64,000 nucleotides of DNA from Trichobilharzia regenti (Eukaryota; Platyhelminthes; Trematoda; Strigeidida; Schistosomatidae). The number at the start of each line of letters is the position of its first letter. Position 1 is the first letter of the stretch. Under the pieces are notes generated by a model. The model made no database searches. It saw nothing but the letters and a program-made list of their open reading frames with translations, and was not told the origin of the DNA. Location: contig OX235263.1 of assembly GCA_944472135.2 (NCBI GenBank), forward strand, positions 22,869,379-22,933,378, given 5' to 3'. Shown one piece after another: positions 11,076 to 22,534 of this stretch. The position numbers and the translations under genes were made by a program.

Positions 11076-11410
11076 TGTGCAGGTCTAACTACACTGGACT
11101 TCAAACTGTCGTTAGAAGACTTTCAGGAACTATGCGCAATAACCAACACGAAAAACCAGAACACAAGCTGGTGACTCAAGAACCGTTTATTCTTGCACCA
11201 ATACAGAGACAACCATTAGGTTATTGCACACAAAGTCTTAGAATAAATGTTATGATAATAAATCACAATAATGCTTTTGATAGTTTTCTCTCTTCCAACG
11301 AACAGCGAACGATGAGGTGATGACTGAAGGATGGATGACTCCCGGGAAAAGTATGGAGGAGGTGGGTTTGAGCAAACAACCATGAATTGATGGTTTAATC
11401 TTCAACTACA
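11076..11410 (-). repeat. 335-bp dispersed repeat, copy 2
   Basis: Reverse-strand copy of the repeat at 6395-6729 and 43482-43817, exactly 335 bp. Flanked by TCAAA on the left and TTGAC on the right (plus sense), an inverted rather than direct flank. Confidence 0.7.
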
Positions 11411-11949
11411 TTGACAGAGTATATTCTCGATATTTAGTGGGTTAATGAATTCGAGTTTTACCAACGGGAATTGTGGATCTGTATAATCCCTCGTCACTAT
11501 GAGTGAAACATCACTGCACTCTTTTCAGAGGGTAGACTAGTTGGTAATGTATGAATAGTGTCCAAAAAACGAATACCTTTCCATGTTATACCGCGATAAG
11601 TTTTGCCGTTGTTTTCTTATTTTTAATCCGTGTTTCTATTTTGTTTCACTCATTGTATCATGTAGACGTTATACAGACAACTTTTATTTGTTTGAGGGAA
11701 TTTGTACTGAATACTGCTCTTTTATCCGAAATTATAAACATAGTAAAAACAGGCAACATTATTATACACTACGTAGGCATATGATTCCTGAGGCTGTCAC
11801 ATGGGAATTAACACTTTTAATTTGTCATTAACTGTTTTCTCAAAGGAAGCCAGTGTATTTTCTCCCGGCAATTCTGTTGGTAGTTTGTTCCATATCTGAG
11901 CATCGGGGGCTCATGTATCAAGTCCCGTCAAAAATGGGGATCCAGATGT

Positions 11950-12394
11950 AGGGATTATGGTTATTGATATGTATAACGGAGAGTTTCACAACGATCGACA
12001 CCGGAATGCTTAGCGTTGTGTTGAAGACAAGGAGGCTGTTAAGTCGGTCGAAAGGCCCTGTGTGTTTGAGAATGGACACTTCACTTTAGGTCCACCGTGG
12101 AAACATAATATGGTCGATTGACTTGCAACCACGATATTGCTTCTAAGAGACTTATGAGCTGACGAAGGAAGTTCATCCCATATTCGAATAAGGATGTCAC
12201 TGTTACAAATATAATGAAAGGTTACGTAGATAAATTGACACTTAAATGCAAATCAAGGAGGTGGTATCTACCTCATCACCTAGTTCTCAACCGGAAAGTG
12301 GCCTATTAGTTGCATATAGTGCTAGACCGCTCTGCAAGATATGATGGCATATCCTTGAGTGACTCATTATACTGTGGTTCGGACTGTGTACGAC
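11950..12394 (+). pseudogene. pol: BEL/Pao pol remnant (start of reverse transcriptase)
   Basis: Conceptual reading across frames gives FENGHFTLGPPWKHNMVD and later WYLPHHLVLNRKVAY, IVLDRSARYDGISLSD and LYCGSDC. These match the beginning of the BEL/Pao reverse transcriptase (YLPHHPV..., VFD...G.SLN..L..GPD). It is full of stops and shifts and ends abruptly where gypsy element V is inserted (12395). The matching right part of the BEL/Pao pol is not recognisable after 29843. Confidence 0.6.
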
Positions 12395-12693
12395 TGTTGC
12401 GTGCGTTGTCTGACTAAACTACCGTACACATATATTCTAGTATTTCTTCGTTCTTATTCATGTGCGCAGACATTGTGGCTACTCGACGCCCACAACGTAA
12501 ATCAAAAGGCACTTGCGAAGAGTACGATCGTGTATTGTAGCAGTAGTCAAATTCGAAATTGTGTCAAGGTAATATTCAACAATAAATTGACAAATGTTTT
12601 CGAAGTACATATAAAATCGGTCTGTATACACATATAATACACGTATACAAATTAGATTAAAAAGCATGTTTACAGTTGGTATAGGGGTACTAC
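12395..12693 (-). repeat. 3' LTR of element V
   Basis: 299 bp, begins TGTTGCGTGCG and ends GGTACTACA in plus sense. It aligns with 17304-17379 plus 29615-29843 and serves as the empty-site reference proving that W duplicated GCAGA when it landed in the other LTR. Single-base differences between the two LTRs show moderate age. Confidence 0.9.
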
Positions 12694-13038
12694 ATAATTC
12701 CCCCACCAGAACACTAAAATATAAAAAAATACATTTAAGTGTTCGAAAATAACATGCGTCAGCGTAATACGTAGCAGCGATAGTACACAGAAGGCGATTT
12801 ATTAAGCTGAAAAATGAGCAGTTTAATGCGGTTAATAACGTCGATAATAAATGCGATAATCTAGGGAAAGTGGAATTGCTAATCGTAATAGAATATATAA
12901 GGAACGATAAAATTGTCCGGGGATCTGTAGTCGGTAGACGAAAACGATACGTGAATAATATACGAGATGTGATTAAATGAAATAATATAGGAAATATCGA
13001 TGTTAAAATAATAGTGACGTGATTTATGTATGAAAATA
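12694..13038. other. 3' non-coding region of element V
   Basis: Between the pol stop and the 3' LTR of V. AT-rich, no ORF. It should contain the polypurine tract for plus-strand priming, beside 12694 on the minus strand, where GGTGGGGGAATTATG precedes the LTR. Confidence 0.6.
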
Positions 13039-14460
13039 TTAATCAGTTAAATGAGTAATCAAATGACAATTACGAATAAAGATAATAAAAATGAAAATTC
13101 GTAGTAAGTTATATTTCGATGACTTGCACGTAACGTTTAGGCCAATGGACTCGTCTACCAGATCGTGTTGTTTTCGCAGGCTTCTCTGTCGACGTTGAAG
13201 CTTGTGTGGATGTAGGCTTGGCACGTCGTTCAGCTGGTTCTTATCGTTGACTTCGAAATCGTCGAGGAACGCTGGTTTGACTCTGTCGATACTGATGGCT
13301 TCTGTTTTATTCAATCTTTCTATCGTGATAACTTTCGCGTTTCTGTTTAGAACTTTGAATGGGCCATCATAAGCGGGTTGAAGTGGTCGTTGTACACCTT
13401 CTCTCCTGACGAAGACGTGAGTACAATCTGTCAGTTGTGACGGGATGTATGACGCTCGTTCCTGCTGACGTGGAAGTGATATCTTTAGCTCGTTCATGTG
13501 TCGTTTTAGCTGGTGCACGTAACCAGTCATATCGTGTGGAACTTGGTTACCCGGGGTGAAAAATTCTCCTGGTAATCGTAATGTTGTTCCATAGACTAGT
13601 TCGGAAACACAGCAGCCAATATCTTTCTTTATAGTAGCTCGTATACCAAGTAATACTAGTGGAAGTTTGGTTGACCAATCGTTTTGAGTCAAAGAAGCAG
13701 CGAGCGCAGCTTTGAGTTGTCGATGAAATCGTTCGACCATACCGTTGGAACTAGGATGATACGCTGTCGTTCGTATTCGTTTAATGCCTAGTAATTCAGT
13801 TAGTTGGTCAAAAAGTCGGCTTTCAAACTGGGCACCTCTGTCTGTAGTGATAATTGATGGGACACCAAAGTTGGCTATCCAGTTTTCGACTAAAGCTTTA
13901 GCTACCGTTTCAGCTGAGACGTCGATTAATGGAACTGCTACTGGCCAACGAGTAAATCTGTCAATGCAGGTTAGAATATAGTTGAAACCATTGGAAGGAG
14001 GCAGTGGACCAACTATGTCTACATGTACATGGTCAAATCTAGAGTCGGGGTTAGGGAAGCGACCAAGTGGTGCTTTGGTGTGCCGGTTGATTTTGACTCT
14101 TTGACAAGACAAGCAATTTCGTGTCCACTTCTTAACGTCGCTGTTAATGTTTGGCCAGATAAATCTTTCTCTTAGTAGCTTGGTAGTAGCGCTAACACCA
14201 GGATGCGACAAGTTATGTAACTTCTCGAATACTGTATGTCTCATAGCTATTGGAACGAAAGGTCGATATTTACCTGTAGAGGTGTCGCAGATAACTTTTG
14301 TCGTGCCGAAAGGAATTGCCTCGAGGTTTAGAGATGTTGTTTTAGAAGACATGATCTTTTTGAGTTCGGCGTCATCTCGTTGTAAGTTTGAGAGATGTTC
14401 GTAGTCGATGTCTGGGCATACAATGTTATCAATGTGCATACGTGATAAAGCGTCTGCCAC
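13039..14460 (-). pseudogene. pol: Element V pol: RNase H end and integrase
   Basis: 473-codon open stretch starting inside the RNase H tail ([12 protein letters not shown]). Integrase inserts the cDNA into the genome. The zinc-binding HHCC lies at HNLSHPG and CLSC; the catalytic DDE at [13 protein letters not shown] and [12 protein letters not shown]; then a C-terminal domain with YDGPFKVL and a basic tail. All key residues are present. The frame is separated from the upstream RNase H part by a frame break near 14460-14505, so the polyprotein is not continuous in this copy. It is the only integrase in the window that is essentially complete. Confidence 0.9.
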
Positions 14461-14477
14461 TTCATTGTTTTTACCCT

Positions 14478-14792
14478 TTATGTGTCGCAGATCGGAGGTG
14501 AACTGGATATAAACTCGAGATGTCGTAGTTCACGTGGAGAGTAGTTATCCTGTTTTGCTGATAAGGCTTTCGTTAGAGCCTTGTGGTCTGTAAAGACAGT
14601 AAAAGGTGTACCTTCCAGCATATGTCGAAAGTGCTTGATTGCTAAATAAACAGCTAATAACTCTCTACCAAAGGTGCTATATCGACATTGAGTAGGATTC
14701 AGTCGTTTCGAAAAGAATGCAAGGGGTTGCCATTCGCCATGTACCTGCTGTTGTAAAACTGCCCCAATGGCGACATCTGAAGCATCTGTCAT
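14478..14792 (-). pseudogene. pol: Element V pol: RNase H domain
   Basis: RNase H removes the RNA strand during reverse transcription. Motifs [37 protein letters not shown] and FTDHKALT are those of gypsy RNase H, with catalytic Asp and Glu present. The frame degenerates after HLEFISS, and the sequence resumes one frame over at about 14460. It is joined upstream to the RT connection part through another frame change near 14790. Confidence 0.85.
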
Positions 14793-15172
14793 GAGAGACA
14801 GGGGGCGTCATTCTGGCGTCTGACTAAGAGCGTCTTGTCATTTAATGATTGTTTAACAGCTTCGAATGCTTTAACAGCTTCTGCAGGCAAATGGAATGAA
14901 CGACTATGTCCACGTAAGCAGTCGGTCAACGGTTGCAAAACTCTAGCACAGTTCGGGATAAAACGCCGGTAAAAATTGACTAGACCCAAAAATCGCCGTA
15001 GTTTCTTGAAAGAATCTGGTAATGGATAGTCTTTGATAGCTTGTACATCGTCGGGGACTGGTCTAATTCCTTGATTGTCAATCAAGTGACCGAGGAATTT
15101 CAGTGATTTCTTACCAAATTCGCATTTATCTAAATTGATAGTCATGCCGTATTTGTGAAGTCTTTCAAACAC
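14789..15172 (-). pseudogene. pol: Element V pol: RT thumb and connection
   Basis: Continues the reverse transcriptase after a frame break near 15150-15172. It starts at [19 protein letters not shown], then KSLKFLGHLIDNQGI and [21 protein letters not shown], the standard gypsy RT thumb region. It runs into the RNase H domain through a frame change near 14790. Confidence 0.85.
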
Positions 15173-16986
15173 CGTCTCACATGTTTCACATGCTCGGTTT
15201 CGTCTGCACTTGCAATTAGTAAGTCGTCAATGTATGCGTAGACGAAGGGCAGGCCGCGGAGTACTTGGTCGATGAGACGTTGAAATGTCTGAGCGGCGTT
15301 CATCAGCCCGAAAGGCATGCGCACGAATTCGTATAAGCCGAATGGCGTGGTGATAGCAGTTTTTGGAACGTCATCCGGGTGGATGGGAATATGATGGTAC
15401 GCTCTGACAAGGTCGATTTTGGAGAAAATTTTAACCTCTGGCAAGTTGCTGGCGAAATCGTGAATATGCGGTATGGGGTATCGATCAGGTACCGTTTGCT
15501 TGTTTAAAGCTCGATAATCCCCACATGGCCGTATCTCACCAGAAGACTTTTTGGGTACCATGTGCAGCGGTGAAGACCAAGAGCTGTTGGATGGTCGAAT
15601 AATGCCGAGCTCTAACATTTTATCGAACTCTGTTTTTGCGATTTTAAGTCGATGTGGGTCAAGGCGTCGAGGACGTGCAAAAACTGGTGGTCCAGTGGTT
15701 TTAATGTGATGAACCACTTGATGCTTTAGTTCTGTTGCTCGGAAAGAGGGTTGTAGAAGGTCAGGGAACTGATTTACTAAGTCAGTATATGGAGATGCTG
15801 GTGTGCGTGTGACCATCAAGTTCAGCGATGATGCACGGCTAATCGTACCAGCGATGTACCTTTTATTGAGCGAGTCTATAAGCTTAGGGCTTACCGGATC
15901 AACCAGCAGTTTGTGTTGCTGTAGGAAATCTATACCAAGGATTGGGGATGGAACGTCTGCGATGATGAAAGACCAAGTGTAGGTATTCTGCAGACCAAAA
16001 TCTAAAGTCATTCGTTTACTACCATATGTAACAATATTAGACTTATTAACGGCTTGGAGCGTAACTGCAGGGTCAGGATGTTGACGTTCCTGCGTAGACG
16101 GAGGGAGAACACTAACCTCTGCTCCTGTGTCGACTAAGAACGTAGTACCGGTATTTCTATCTGTTACATAAAACAAACGACTGCTAGATCGTAGATTGCC
16201 AACAGTAGAAGTTTTCATACATGACGATATATCTTTTGGTTTAGCCTGAAAGTTGCAAGGTGAACGACACCGTCGTGCATTGCTTCCGTAACTACGGTGG
16301 TACCAGCAAATAGTATCGTGATGTCGTGACGTGCTGGGTGACCGAGAAAGACGTCGACGAGACGAGCTTCTAGAACGGCTTGGTCGTGTGTGTGTGGTCA
16401 GTGCTGCTAACTGACTCAGTAAGGTGTCGACTTTGTGTTCTAGAGTCCGTATCCTGTCGTGAGGTGTTGACCTCTCGTGCATGCGATCCGCAATTTTGGC
16501 GAGCTTTTCCATGTCGATGTCGTCGTCTCCCAAAGCAAGAACTTGCTGAATGTGTGCAGGCAGTCGTCGCAGCCAGATTTGGTAAAAGAGACGTTTGTCG
16601 ATATCCATTCCTGCTACTGGGCTTTGCATATGCCTCATGAGTTGTGATTGGGTTTTATCACCTAGCTCTACATTGCTTAACAAACGATCGAGTGTTTGCC
16701 TATCAGAAAGCGAAGTGCATCGAAGTACCTCTTCCTTCAACTTGTCGTAAGGAGCGTCTGTGCTGGGCTGAACGATGTATTGTCGAACCTGTTCGGCGAT
16801 TTCGTCTGGTAGTACTGTGCTCAAAATGCCGAATTTAGCCGTCTGTGACATGAGCTTATTGGCAGTGAAATAATGTTCCAGGCGTGCAAACCAAAGATGT
16901 GGGTCTCTGGGCTTAAAAACTGGTACAGTAAGAGAAATAGTACTAACAGATTCCAGCTCTAAGTTATCAGAGGTATTGGAAGACAT
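15142..16986 (-). pseudogene. pol: Element V gag-protease-RT (single frame)
   Basis: Start taken at ATG 16986 (MSSNTSD); the frame is also open up to 17196 through a hydrophobic leader that is probably not translated. Gag (about 230 residues) has the motifs [17 protein letters not shown] and [15 protein letters not shown]; an Arg/Ser-rich stretch follows, ending in [18 protein letters not shown], a cysteine-histidine motif. The aspartic protease has [13 protein letters not shown]. The RT has [33 protein letters not shown] and catalytic [11 protein letters not shown]. Gag and pol share one frame, unlike in X and Y. The polyprotein breaks at the end of the palm, so this copy is dead. Confidence 0.9.
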
Positions 16987-17288
16987 GATACAATTCGTAG
17001 AAAAATGGTTTAACAGTAACAAAATAGCAAAAATTATGTACACTAAGGATATGGCAAAACAGAAAAACATGCAATGCAGATGCTTACCACAGATTACTGC
17101 AAGTTGTGTGATGAGAAAGCACAAGAATGAGTTCGAAATGTCTATTATATGGATATATATAGATCCGATAAATTTAGAGTTTAAATAATCCAGCAAGTGT
17201 AATGATGAGTCGCGGGGAACAAGTTGTCGTTGGAGTCAGCAAGTTATCGTCGCGGTGAACAATTTGTCGTCGCTGTCGAAATTTGTCG

Positions 17289-17298
17289 TCGGGCTCAC
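17289..17298 (-). promoter_or_regulatory. Primer-binding-site core of element V
   Basis: GTGAGCCCGA on the minus strand, a few bases inside the 5' LTR end (17304). The identical 10-mer is found in element X at 18620-18629 at a similar distance from its LTR. The tRNA used is not identified. Confidence 0.5.
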
Positions 17299-17303
17299 GA
17301 ATT

Positions 17304-17379
17304 TATTGCATGCGTTATTTGACTAAACTGCCGTACACATATATTCTAGTATTTCTTCGTTCTTATTCATGTGCGCAGA
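17304..17379 (-). repeat. 5' LTR of element V, inner part
   Basis: Aligns with the first 75-76 bp of the 3' LTR at 12395. It ends at GCAGA, the target duplicated when W inserted; the rest of the LTR lies at 29615-29843. Its terminal TG is TA here. Confidence 0.85.
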
Positions 17380-17571
17380 TGTAGTAATTTATTGTAATCG
17401 TAATATTAGTATTTCGAGATGACCGAATTACAAGAATCCAAACAAAACACAGAGAGGGCAGAACTCAGGAATTTGTATTTAGCGGAATTATTGTGCAATT
17501 CATATATGAAATATTAACAATCAACAGTAAGCATTTAAATAATACAGAGATAGAAATTGTCAATCACCACA
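17380..17571 (-). repeat. 3' LTR of element W
   Basis: 192 bp, a direct repeat of 29423-29614 with very few differences, so W is young relative to V. Confidence 0.9.
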
Positions 17572-17589
17572 TCCATCACACGTCGAATA

Positions 17590-18084
17590 TCACCTTGCGT
17601 ATTTATAACGATGTCTCGGTTTGCTTGCAAGTAGCTGCGACCTTCTAACTAATTCTGTGATATTTTTTCCATCAGTATTATCTGGACTTATTTCAGAACT
17701 ATCTACAAAATCAGGATTAGTAACGGAATAATTAATATTATAATCGGAACGACCTACCTCATTTATTCTCACTTGATCCAAGTGTTTGTTATGAACTGAA
17801 TTATCTTCAATGTCTAATATCTTCACCACTCGATTTCCCATTCTTTGTAGTATGATACCAATAGAAGGTCTATAATCATTCCCTCTGTAATAATGTACAT
17901 TAGAAGTCGTGGACATGAGATGCTTTCTGAGAATTCGAGATATGAATAGTTTTGCAGGACTTTCACGGGTACTTGTATGCTCTGCATTCGACAGACGCAG
18001 TTTATGCATATGCAGTAATTCCTCAATTTTTAACAGTTGCTCTCTCATCTCATTCAGTATTTCCGTGTTTTCGACAGTTCGCAT
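17590..18084 (-). pseudogene. pol: Element W pol remnant: integrase C-terminal region
   Basis: 164 codons. The part GIILQRMGNRVVKILDIEDN followed by HLDQVRINEV resembles the C-terminal domain that ends gypsy integrases (G.I..r.G...Y.v......rH.dQlR). The end, LVRRSQLLASKPRHRYK, resembles the usual basic RRS.R...P..RY tail. Upstream residues are coiled-coil-like. The catalytic parts of pol are missing, either deleted before X inserted or never present in this derivative. Confidence 0.55.
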
Positions 18085-18129
18085 TGTAATTCAGCTACCA
18101 CATTTTTGAAAACAGTTGACGATTGAGTT

Positions 18130-18610
18130 TGTTGAGTACTTAACAATGTGATTGTACACTTTTTGGTTACTTGTATAAATTCGAGATATTGTACATAATT
18201 TTTGTTTAAAACGCTTCTTGTTGAAATATACATAACTTCCTGGGACAATTGAAAAATACACTCTGCTGTTGGAGACTTCGTCTTCTCCCTGGTCACTTCT
18301 GCTTACTTGCTCCACTCACACCGTGTTGTATACTTCGGATTTATTGTAGGAGCCTACTACTCTCAACCGAAGACATTTCTACAACCGGAACACAGCAGCT
18401 ACAGCAGACGCAGTCCAAACAATTAACGTGCCTGTGGATTATATAATAAATTTGTAGCCGAGGACTTAGACGTTATCTTCAAGTAATCCTTTTTGTTGCT
18501 ATGACTCGTCACTGTATTTTTGGTAATATATTGTGATTTAACACTCCACTGACTTGGATTATTACTTTTATACTTGGAATGTTAGTGAACTCTAATATTA
18601 GTCCCCTACA
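18130..18610 (+). repeat. 5' LTR of element X
   Basis: 481 bp, TGTTGAGTAC...CCCCTACA. Other LTRs of this family start TGTGGAGTAC, so there is one difference at the end. The following bases AATTAATTGGTGAGCCCGAT hold the likely primer-binding site. Confidence 0.9.
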
Positions 18611-18619
18611 AATTAATTG

Positions 18620-18629
18620 GTGAGCCCGA
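18620..18629 (+). promoter_or_regulatory. Primer-binding-site core of element X
   Basis: GTGAGCCCGA, nine bases after the LTR end, identical to the core in element V (17289-17298). A second copy lies in Y near 27000 on the minus strand. Confidence 0.5.
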
Positions 18630-18749
18630 TAAGAACACGGATTATTTTGGCATATTCATATTCTTATTTTTGCTATTTTTATATTCATTGTGATTTTGTG
18701 TGTGGTTTATATTTGCATCCTAATTTGCACCAATAACCTCATATATATA

Positions 18750-19637
18750 ATGTCATCACCTCAGTCCGGTACATCAAACGAGCAGACAACTAATAGCGGG
18801 ACAAATGCCACAATAAGTGCCATCACTGATTTTCGTTTACCCCAATACGGTTTCGCAGAACCAAGGATTTGGTTTGCGGTAATTGAACCGTTGCTAGAAG
18901 CACGGGGCATTAAGTCCCAAATAGCCAAATATGGTATGGTGCTGGCAGAACTCCCTCCGTCAGTATTGACAGAAATCAGCGATTTCATCGAAGATCCTCC
19001 GACGGAACATCAATTTGATAAACTTAAAGCCCTCCTCATACAACGTACCAGTTTGTCGGATGAGAAAAGAATTCAACAATTGCTCACAGGCTGTGATCTA
19101 GGCCCACGTAAACCATCCCAGCTGTTCAGGCACATGCGCCAGTTAATCGGAAATCATAAAGTAGACGAGGTAGTGCTGAAACAGATGTGGTTGCAACGTT
19201 TACCTAGAAATGTCCAGCAAATTTTAATCATCTCAGGAAAGTCGTATGACTTAGACCAACTAAGTGACATGGCAGATAGTATTTTGGATGTTTTATCCGA
19301 TAACACCATAAGTCACGTAGCATCTGATAGTGCCACACCGTGTCATTCCACACCCACGGCAGACACACCGATACTCGCCGCCATTGCAGACTTAGCGGCA
19401 AGGATTGACAAGTTGGAAACTAATAGGTCGGATCGACGAGTCCGGAGGCGGAGCTCACAGAGAAGGTCACCATCACGACGACGATCCTTCTCACGACAGC
19501 GTTCTTACACGTCTTCTCGGGATAGCAATATATGCTGGTATCACTGGAAGTTTGGACGTCATGCCCTGAAATGTGTAAAACCGTGCAGCTTTAGCGAAGC
19601 CAACCAGGCTCAGGGAAACGCCTCAGCCAGACAGTGA
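18750..19637 (+). CDS. gag: Element X gag
   Basis: Start chosen at the ATG 18750 (MSSPQSG); the frame extends upstream to 18690 with a hydrophobic leader that I do not think is translated. Capsid-like part with [40 protein letters not shown] and [20 protein letters not shown]; then an Arg/Ser-rich RNA-binding stretch and a terminal Cys-His motif ([18 protein letters not shown]). Gag forms the particle that packages element RNA. The stop TGA (19635-19637) overlaps the pol ATG as TGATG. The ORF is intact. Confidence 0.85.
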   Translation: MSSPQSGTSNEQTTNSGTNATISAITDFRLPQYGFAEPRIWFAVIEPLLEARGIKSQIAKYGMVLAELPPSVLTEISDFIEDPPTEHQFDKLKALLIQRTSLSDEKRIQQLLTGCDLGPRKPSQLFRHMRQLIGNHKVDEVVLKQMWLQRLPRNVQQILIISGKSYDLDQLSDMADSILDVLSDNTISHVASDSATPCHSTPTADTPILAAIADLAARIDKLETNRSDRRVRRRSSQRRSPSRRRSFSRQRSYTSSRDSNICWYHWKFGRHALKCVKPCSFSEANQAQGNASARQ

Positions 19638-21439
19638 TGGCGACAGCTGTTACTGGCAAGCAAACAAGTCGCCTCTTCTATGTGAAGGATAAAACTTCAG
19701 ACACTTTATTCCTGGTAGACACGGGAGCAGAAGTTAGCGTAATCCCTCCTTCACTATCCAGGCGATCTACACGGACACCCGGAAAACTGTCTCTTCGGGC
19801 AGCTAACCACACAAGCATACAGACGTATGGAGAGCAATCCCTCATACTGGATCTAGGTTTACGTCGGCGTTTCACATGGATTTTCATAGTAGCCGACGTC
19901 AGTCACGCCATCCTCGGAGCAGATTTCTTGAGTAATTTCAACCTGTTAGTTGACGTCAACAATAAAAAACTGATTGATAACAACACCCATCTAAAGATCC
20001 ATGGAATTATCTCCAGCTATTCTGTCTATAATATCAGTATTGAAAGACCAGCAGATTGCCCTTTTTCCTCCCTACTTCACCGTTTCCCTAAAATTCTTAA
20101 GCCGTCGTACAACATCGAGGACGTCCCTCACACAGTTACTCACAAGATAGTTACTACGGGTCAACCAGTTCGTGCTCGTCCCCGTAGATTACCCCCGGAC
20201 AAATTGGCAGCAGCCAAGGCAGAATTTGAACACATGATGCAGCTCGGCATCATCAGACCCTCCAATAGTCCTTGGTCTTCGCCCTTACACATGGTGCCTA
20301 AAGCTGATCATGATTGGAGGCCATGTGGGGATTACCGACATTTAAACAATGCCACAGTTCCCGACCGTTATCCTATTCCTCATCTTCATGATTTCTCCCT
20401 GACATTACACGGAAAAACCATTTTTTCTAAAGTAGACTTGGTCAGGGCCTATCACCAAATACCAGTTGCCCAAGAGGATATCGAAAAAACGGCCATCATC
20501 ACACCTTTCGGTTTGTTTGAATTTCTCCGCATGCCATTTGGCCTAAAGAACGCAGCACAATCCTTCCAACGTTTCATGGATCAGGTCACACAAGGTTTGG
20601 ACTTTGTATTTGTATATATCGATGACGTTTTAATTGCTAGCTCGTCGCCCGAAGAACATACTGATCACCTCACCATCTTATTTCAACGATTTGAGCAATA
20701 TGGAGTCGTCATTAACCCCAAAAAGTGCATATTCGGTGTCTCCTCTATACAGTTTCTGGGACACCACATAACCGCGAATGGTATTACGCCTACGGAGGAA
20801 AAGATAGAGTCCATCAAAAACTTCCCCGAACCAGATTCACTCAAGAAGGTCAGACGTTTTTTGGGGATGTTTAATTTCTATCGGCGTTTCATTCCTTCGT
20901 GTGCCTCCATCGTCCAGCCGTTAACCGACCTCCTTAAAAATGATCCTAAAAAGTTTCAGTGGTCAGCTGAAGCACGCGAATCATTTTGCAACGCAAAAGA
21001 TGCCTTATCCAGAGTCACTATGCTATCCCATATCAACCCCGAAGCGTCGCTTATTTTGTGCACAGATGCCTCCCAAGTAGCTGTAGGGGCAGTATTACAA
21101 CAAAAGATGAAGGGCGAAGTCACCCCACTCGCATTCTTTTCTAAGAAGTTGGAACCGGCTCAGACACGATACAGCACTTTTGGGAGAGAATTGCTGGCCA
21201 TATATCTTGCAGTGAAGCATTTCAGTTACTTACTACAGGGCCGGCATTTCACTATTTTTACTGACCACAAGCCCCTGTGTCATGCTTTCACTACGTCACT
21301 TGATAAAAACTCCACTAGAGAAGCCAGACAGTTGGATTATATCTCCCGATTTTCAACCGACATTCAGTACATCAAAGGGGATGCGAACGTGGTAGCCGAT
21401 TCTCTCCTCAATTCCAATCGACACTCTTTCGCGAACTGA
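19637..21439 (+). CDS. pol: Element X pol: protease-RT-RNase H
   Basis: Begins at the ATG overlapping the gag stop, in the -1 frame relative to gag. Aspartic protease [15 protein letters not shown] motifs [53 protein letters not shown] and catalytic [10 protein letters not shown]; thumb [21 protein letters not shown]; RNase [17 protein letters not shown] and FTDHKPL. All catalytic residues are intact over 600 codons. After NVVAD the frame meets a deletion junction (21388-21400) and stops at 21439, so integrase is not made in this frame. Enzymes up to RNase H could be functional. Confidence 0.9.
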   Translation: MATAVTGKQTSRLFYVKDKTSDTLFLVDTGAEVSVIPPSLSRRSTRTPGKLSLRAANHTSIQTYGEQSLILDLGLRRRFTWIFIVADVSHAILGADFLSNFNLLVDVNNKKLIDNNTHLKIHGIISSYSVYNISIERPADCPFSSLLHRFPKILKPSYNIEDVPHTVTHKIVTTGQPVRARPRRLPPDKLAAAKAEFEHMMQLGIIRPSNSPWSSPLHMVPKADHDWRPCGDYRHLNNATVPDRYPIPHLHDFSLTLHGKTIFSKVDLVRAYHQIPVAQEDIEKTAIITPFGLFEFLRMPFGLKNAAQSFQRFMDQVTQGLDFVFVYIDDVLIASSSPEEHTDHLTILFQRFEQYGVVINPKKCIFGVSSIQFLGHHITANGITPTEEKIESIKNFPEPDSLKKVRRFLGMFNFYRRFIPSCASIVQPLTDLLKNDPKKFQWSAEARESFCNAKDALSRVTMLSHINPEASLILCTDASQVAVGAVLQQKMKGEVTPLAFFSKKLEPAQTRYSTFGRELLAIYLAVKHFSYLLQGRHFTIFTDHKPLCHAFTTSLDKNSTREARQLDYISRFSTDIQYIKGDANVVADSLLNSNRHSFAN

Positions 21440-21453
21440 CGAGACTTCTGGGA

Positions 21454-22053
21454 GTGAAACATATCTCCACAACAGCCTATCATCCGGCAGCGAATGGTCT
21501 AGTGGAAAGATTCCACAGACAACTGAAAAGCTCCCTGATGGCGCAGAATGATACATCTAAGTGGAGTGAATACTTACCTTTGATTTTACTTGGTATCCGT
21601 TCTGCTATCAAAGAAGATTTAGGATGTACACCGGCTCAACTTGTCTATGGCACCAACCTAACCTTGCCTGGACAGCTAGTCCCCTCAGCCGATTCCACAG
21701 ACGTGAACATTGCCGACTTCACTAACAGATTAACTAGACAAATGCTTCAACTTCAACCAACAGCACCTCGACAATCTCCCCGAAGAGATCAGATCAACAA
21801 ACATCTACAAACTTGCAAATTCGTCTTCATTCGAGTCGACGTCATCAGAAAAGGATTGCAACCTCCATACGAAGGACCCTTTCAAGTTATTAAACGTTCA
21901 GACAAACACTTTACAGTGAACAAGAATGGAAGACGAGAGACTGTTTCAATTGATCGAATCAAACCCGCATACACCGACAACGACTTCGAATCTACATCGG
22001 CAGCTGCGCAATCAAATAATCAAACATCCGCATCCACTCCACGGCACCAAGTC
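21454..22053 (+). pseudogene. pol: Element X pol: integrase C-terminal part
   Basis: Integrase from just before the last catalytic region: [20 protein letters not shown] with the catalytic Glu, then the C-terminal domain with YEGPFQVI and a tail. The reading frame extends upstream to the deletion junction at 21388, where it reads RGSRF. It is a different frame from the RNase H part, so it cannot be a normal fusion. The zinc-binding domain and first catalytic Asp are gone. It is cut at 22053 by the Y insertion; the last residues of pol lie at 27497-27577. Confidence 0.8.
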
Positions 22054-22534
22054 TGTAGGGGACTAATATTAGAGTTCACTAACATTCCAAGTATAAAAGT
22101 AATAATCCAAGTCAGTGGAGTGTTAAATCACAATATATTACCAAAAATACAGTGACGAGTTATAGCAACAAAAAGGATTACTTGAAGATAACGTCTAAGT
22201 CCTCGGCTACAAATTTATTATATAATCCACAGGCACGTTAATTGTTTGGACTGCGTCTGCTGTAGCTGCTGTGTTCCGGTTGTAGAAATGTCTTCGGTTG
22301 AGAGTAGTAGGCTCCTACAATAAATCCGAAGTATACAACACGGTGTGAGTGGAGCAAGTAAGCAGAAGTGACCAGGGAGAAGACGAAGTCTCCAACAGCA
22401 GAGTGTATTTTTCAATTGTCCCAGGAAGTTATGTATATTTCAACAAGAAGCGTTTTAAACAAAAATTATGTACAATATCTCGAATTTATACAAGTAACCA
22501 AAAAGTGTACAATCACATTGTTACGTACTCCACA
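22054..22534 (-). repeat. 3' LTR of element Y
   Basis: 481 bp, in reverse orientation relative to X's LTR. On the minus strand it follows the purine run AGGGGGGAG, as expected for a 3' LTR. Confidence 0.9.

Noticed and set aside
22218..22415. Identical 65-codon open frames in several places (22218, 18249, 23210, 27180, 28172)
   Set aside because: They are frames inside the repeated 481-bp LTR, with no start context or family. Not genes.
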